A stretch of DNA of 64,000 nucleotides from Selaginella tamariscina (lineage: Eukaryota > Streptophyta > Lycopodiopsida > Selaginellales > Selaginellaceae). The stretch spans positions 124,001 to 188,000 of the forward strand of contig PUQB01000442.1 in the NCBI GenBank assembly GCA_003024785.1, in the 5' to 3' direction. A program made the position numbers and the translations under genes. How positions within the stretch are numbered: the stretch's first letter is position 1; each line of letters begins with the position of its first letter. Under the pieces are notes generated by a model. It worked only from the letters and a program-made list of their open reading frames with translations. It did no database searches and had not been told where the DNA came from. Positions 61,190-64,000 of this stretch are shown here, one piece after another.

Positions 61190-62648
61190 ATCCTCCCCCC
61201 ATTAGCAAGTCCTTGTCCTCAAATGCAGTATAACTTACTCAACTGGTCCTGTATCATTAGCCTCGTACATCCACAAAGAATCTACCCAGGACTTGTTCCT
61301 TGTGAGTATTCTCTTTAACTGGCTAACATGAAACACTGGGTGCACCCTCACTCCTTCTAGTAGTAGTGTAATAAATATGCCACCTTATCGATACGCTCTA
61401 GAATATCATAAGGACCTGAGTACCTGGGAGACAACTTATCATTGTGTCCCTTCCGTAAGGCCACAACAGTGTTCCGCCTTACATGTGTGGCAAATACCAC
61501 TCGGAGATATACATAGTTCCCACTTGGAACTCTTGGAAGCTTCTGTGCTCATTAGCAAACTTAATAGCTCGGCTTTGAGCTACTTGTAAGTTCTTCTTGC
61601 ACAAACTCTTAATGTTTCTAAGCTCAACACTCAAATCTTTAGCTTCCTCATCCATGTTGCCTTGAGCTTTCTTACTTGCTAAACCCAGCTCAAAAGCTGT
61701 CTTGGAATGCCGTCCAAACATAGCATAATATGGACTCATTCCAATGCCACTGTGTCCTTGGCAAATGGGTGACAAAGTCCATAGAGATACTACCCCATCG
61801 CCTGTCTGGAATAGGCAATGGTACTAATAGCCCACTTGGTTTTTCCCTGGGCACCTTTACTTGCTGACACTTGTCACAAGTCCTGCAGTACTCTATATAT
61901 TAGCTTTCATATTCCTTCAATAGAACCTTCTCTTGATCAACTCATACATTTTCCTCCCCCTAAAATGACCAGCCTCCGGGTGATCATGATGGAAATATAG
62001 TACTCGGTTGATCAAATGGTCCACATGAGGAAGATACACACAGCCACTGAGGTGCATGAGCTCAAAGGACAACTAGAGCCACCATTCTCATTTTAGGATG
62101 GAGTTTTGTACTACAATGTGCTTGAGCATGTTGAACTACTTGGCTAAACTCACTAACCGTCCTTGTTAATGCATTACATAAGCGTGTTTGAATTCTCTAA
62201 CCACTGTGGCTCTCCTAACGCGTGACACAAGCATCTACACAGCACGTTAGCCTTTCCCATGTAATGCTCAATAGGAAATTTGCCAACTCCCATGAGCTTA
62301 ACCATCCAGCGAGCTTGCTGAGAGTTTAACTCTTTCTGTTTGAACAGATACACCAAAGTCTTGTGATTGTAAACACTTTGAAACTTGCACCATAAAGATA
62401 GTGCCTCCAAACTCATAATGCATTAACAATAGCCAGTAGTTCTTGCTCATACGTTGAGTATTGTGCAGGATTCAAGTACGGCTCTTATAAGCAATAGGCC
62501 TTCCCTCTTGCATAAGTACAACTCCAATGGCCACTCCACTTGCATCACACGATACCTCATAAGGCTTAGAGGGATCTGCAATACATAAAACTGATGCACG
62601 TACCAAAGCTTGTTTCAAAGCTTGGAAACTGCTCTTCTCTGAAGCACT

Positions 62649-63317
62649 TCATGCAAAGGGAACGTCCTTCCTCAGCAACCTAGTTAACGAAGAAGCTTTC
62701 TTGGCATAATCCTTGACATACCGCCGGTAATAACCAGCCATGCCCAAGAAACTCTGTAACTTTTTTGCATTGCTAGGAAACTGGCCATTGCTCACCACTG
62801 CCACCTTCTGTGGATCAGTCTTCACTCCACTTGGCGTCACAATGTGACCCAAATACTCCACTTTGCACTGAGCAAATGCACATTTGCTCTTCTTTGCATA
62901 GAGCTTGTTCTCCCTCAACAACTGAAGAACTCTTCGCAAATGCTGCACATGCTCCTTCATATTCTTACTGTAAATAAGAATATCGTTGAGGAAGATCTCC
63001 ACAAAGTCGTGCAAGTAGTCACCAAACACCTCAGTCGTCAACCGAGTGAATGTGACTGGGCATTTGTTAAGCCGAATGGCATAACAGTGAACTCGAAATG
63101 CCCAACTATCTTGGTGAACACTCTGGCTCCACCGTGATGATCCATGATAGTATCCACACATGGCATGGGCATCTTGTCCTTCACTGTTTGCTTGTTGAGA
63201 GCTCTGTAGTCTATGCACATCCTCATGGTGCCATCCTTCTTCCTGACAAGCAATACTTGGTGCACCAAATGGAGACTTGCTCAGTTGTATGAAGCCATAT
63301 TCCAATAGCTCCATCAC
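62649..63317 (-). pseudogene. Reverse transcriptase of the 61-kb gypsy element
   Basis: 222 codons: [55 protein letters not shown] and QSFLGMAGYYRRYVKDYAKK. The middle third is shifted out of frame ([20 protein letters not shown] is in the neighbouring frame, 63,038-63,268). The catalytic motif normally YxDD reads FLND, losing the first Asp. Confidence 0.85.
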
Positions 63318-63589
63318 TTGTCTCTTAACCTCTTGCTCCTTAGCATGGCTCAGTCGGAATGGCTTACGGTAAATGGCTTTCGTACCCTATTCCACTCCAC
63401 ACCTCTTGCATGTGGTAAGCCATGAGGCAGCTCGGGAGGGAAGACGTCAGCAAACTCCTCGCACAAAGCTTTGTTCAAGGTGACAGTAAAAGAACTTGTT
63501 TGAAGACTCAAGCTTTGTTCCAAACCAAGTGTCTTTCACTTTACTATACTCAAGCTTCATGTGCTTGGTGCTCCACTAGATCTTAGGAT

Positions 63590-64000
63590 CCACACGCACT
63601 AGCTTCGCAAGAAAGAAAGTTTCCACCAGCTGGGTTTTGCCAACCTCTAGCTGTAACTCCTCCACACAAGCAATTTAGCTATGTGTGACAACTGAGCCCT
63701 CAATCTCGTGTTGAGGCACAGTCTTCGCGCATCTCCACCAGTTGGATTTTGCCAACCTCCAGCTGTAACTCCTCCACACAAGCACTGTAGCTCTCTGTGT
63801 GACATCTAAGTCCTCAATCTCGTATTGAGGCACAATCTTCATGCAGCTCCACCAGCTGGGTTTTGCCAGCCTACAGCTGTAACTCCTCCACACAAGCACT
63901 GTAGCTCTGTGTGATAGTTGAGCCCTCAATCTCGTATTGATGCACAGTCTTCATGTAGCTCCACCAGCTGGTTTTGCCAACCTCCAGCTGTAACTCCTCC
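63590..64000 (-). repeat. Tandem repeat, ~112-bp unit, in gypsy protease/RT junction
   Basis: The word AGCTGTAACTCCTCC starts at 63,649, 63,761, 63,875 and 63,986 (steps 112, 114 and 111 bp). Each unit encodes about 37 residues on the minus strand (EELQLEVGKTQLVE ... QYEIEGSVVTQS). The array runs off the window edge. Unit length not being a constant multiple of three shows small indels. Confidence 0.9.

Larger units (their letters stand above)
61190..64000 (-). mobile_element. Ty3/gypsy element, minus strand, truncated by window end
   Basis: Minus-strand order from the right: repeated protease-proximal segment (63,590-64,000), RT (62,649-63,450), RNase H (62,170-62,420) and integrase (61,480-61,960), then the LTR at 60,701-61,189. 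Protein pieces include IEHYMGKANVLCRCLCHALG (RNase H end) and GIGMSPYYAMFGRHSKTAFE (integrase). Frame breaks are frequent; it is probably inactive. The 5' LTR and gag lie beyond 64,000. Confidence 0.85.

Overview
The window reads as nuclear DNA of a land plant, most likely a seedless one (bryophyte or lycophyte/fern grade). The evidence is a spliced plant-type spastizin (ZFYVE26) homologue, a PLS-class PPR gene, plant-style TTTAGGG-like tracts, and a Tf1/sushi-type (Tcn1-like) chromovirus of a kind reported from mosses and other seedless plants. The species cannot be fixed from the sequence. Dinucleotide microsatellites (GT, CA, CT, TA) are extremely dense.

Bases 1-16,300 are the gene-bearing part. 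The 3' two thirds of a spastizin-like gene (35 exons, stop at 11,513) is followed by a small secreted lipid-transfer/8-cysteine protein (12,879-13,172) and a single-exon PPR gene (13,756-16,317). The spastizin gene carries five separate frame breaks and the PPR gene two. Several lie in G runs, so either these genes are decaying or the assembly has homopolymer errors.

Bases 16,300-39,000 are AT-rich and gene-poor. They contain a worn minus-strand Ty3/gypsy element (21,403-26,052), a related LTR remnant (about 27,800-28,170), a 740-bp MITE-like element (30,191-30,930), a 1.5-kb foldback (31,715-33,240), minisatellites (34,858-36,915), and two arrays of a striking 18-bp palindrome, GGCGGGATTAATCCCGCC (34,685-34,823 and 38,257-38,949; about 40-44 bp period). 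Decayed relatives of this motif occur near 19.5-20.2 kb and 26.8-27.3 kb.

Bases 39,097-42,206 hold a frame-broken DUF7869-type (transposase-like) gene directly next to the larger palindrome array. A solo LTR (42,806-43,256) follows. At 45,476-47,004 (minus) there is an intact five-exon gene for a 227-aa protein with a Dof-like zinc finger of altered spacing.

Bases 47,700-64,000 are nested retroelements. A plus-strand chromovirus (49,180-57,888, 5-bp target duplication CATGG) shows a 12-nt match between the start of its predicted transcript and its primer-binding site, the hallmark of self-priming. Its 3' LTR is split by a hAT transposon (55,030-57,504) with an 8-bp target duplication. Beyond it lie an older gypsy remnant with a protease domain and a third gypsy family (60,110-64,000), present in two opposed copies, with a tandemly repeated segment near its protease.
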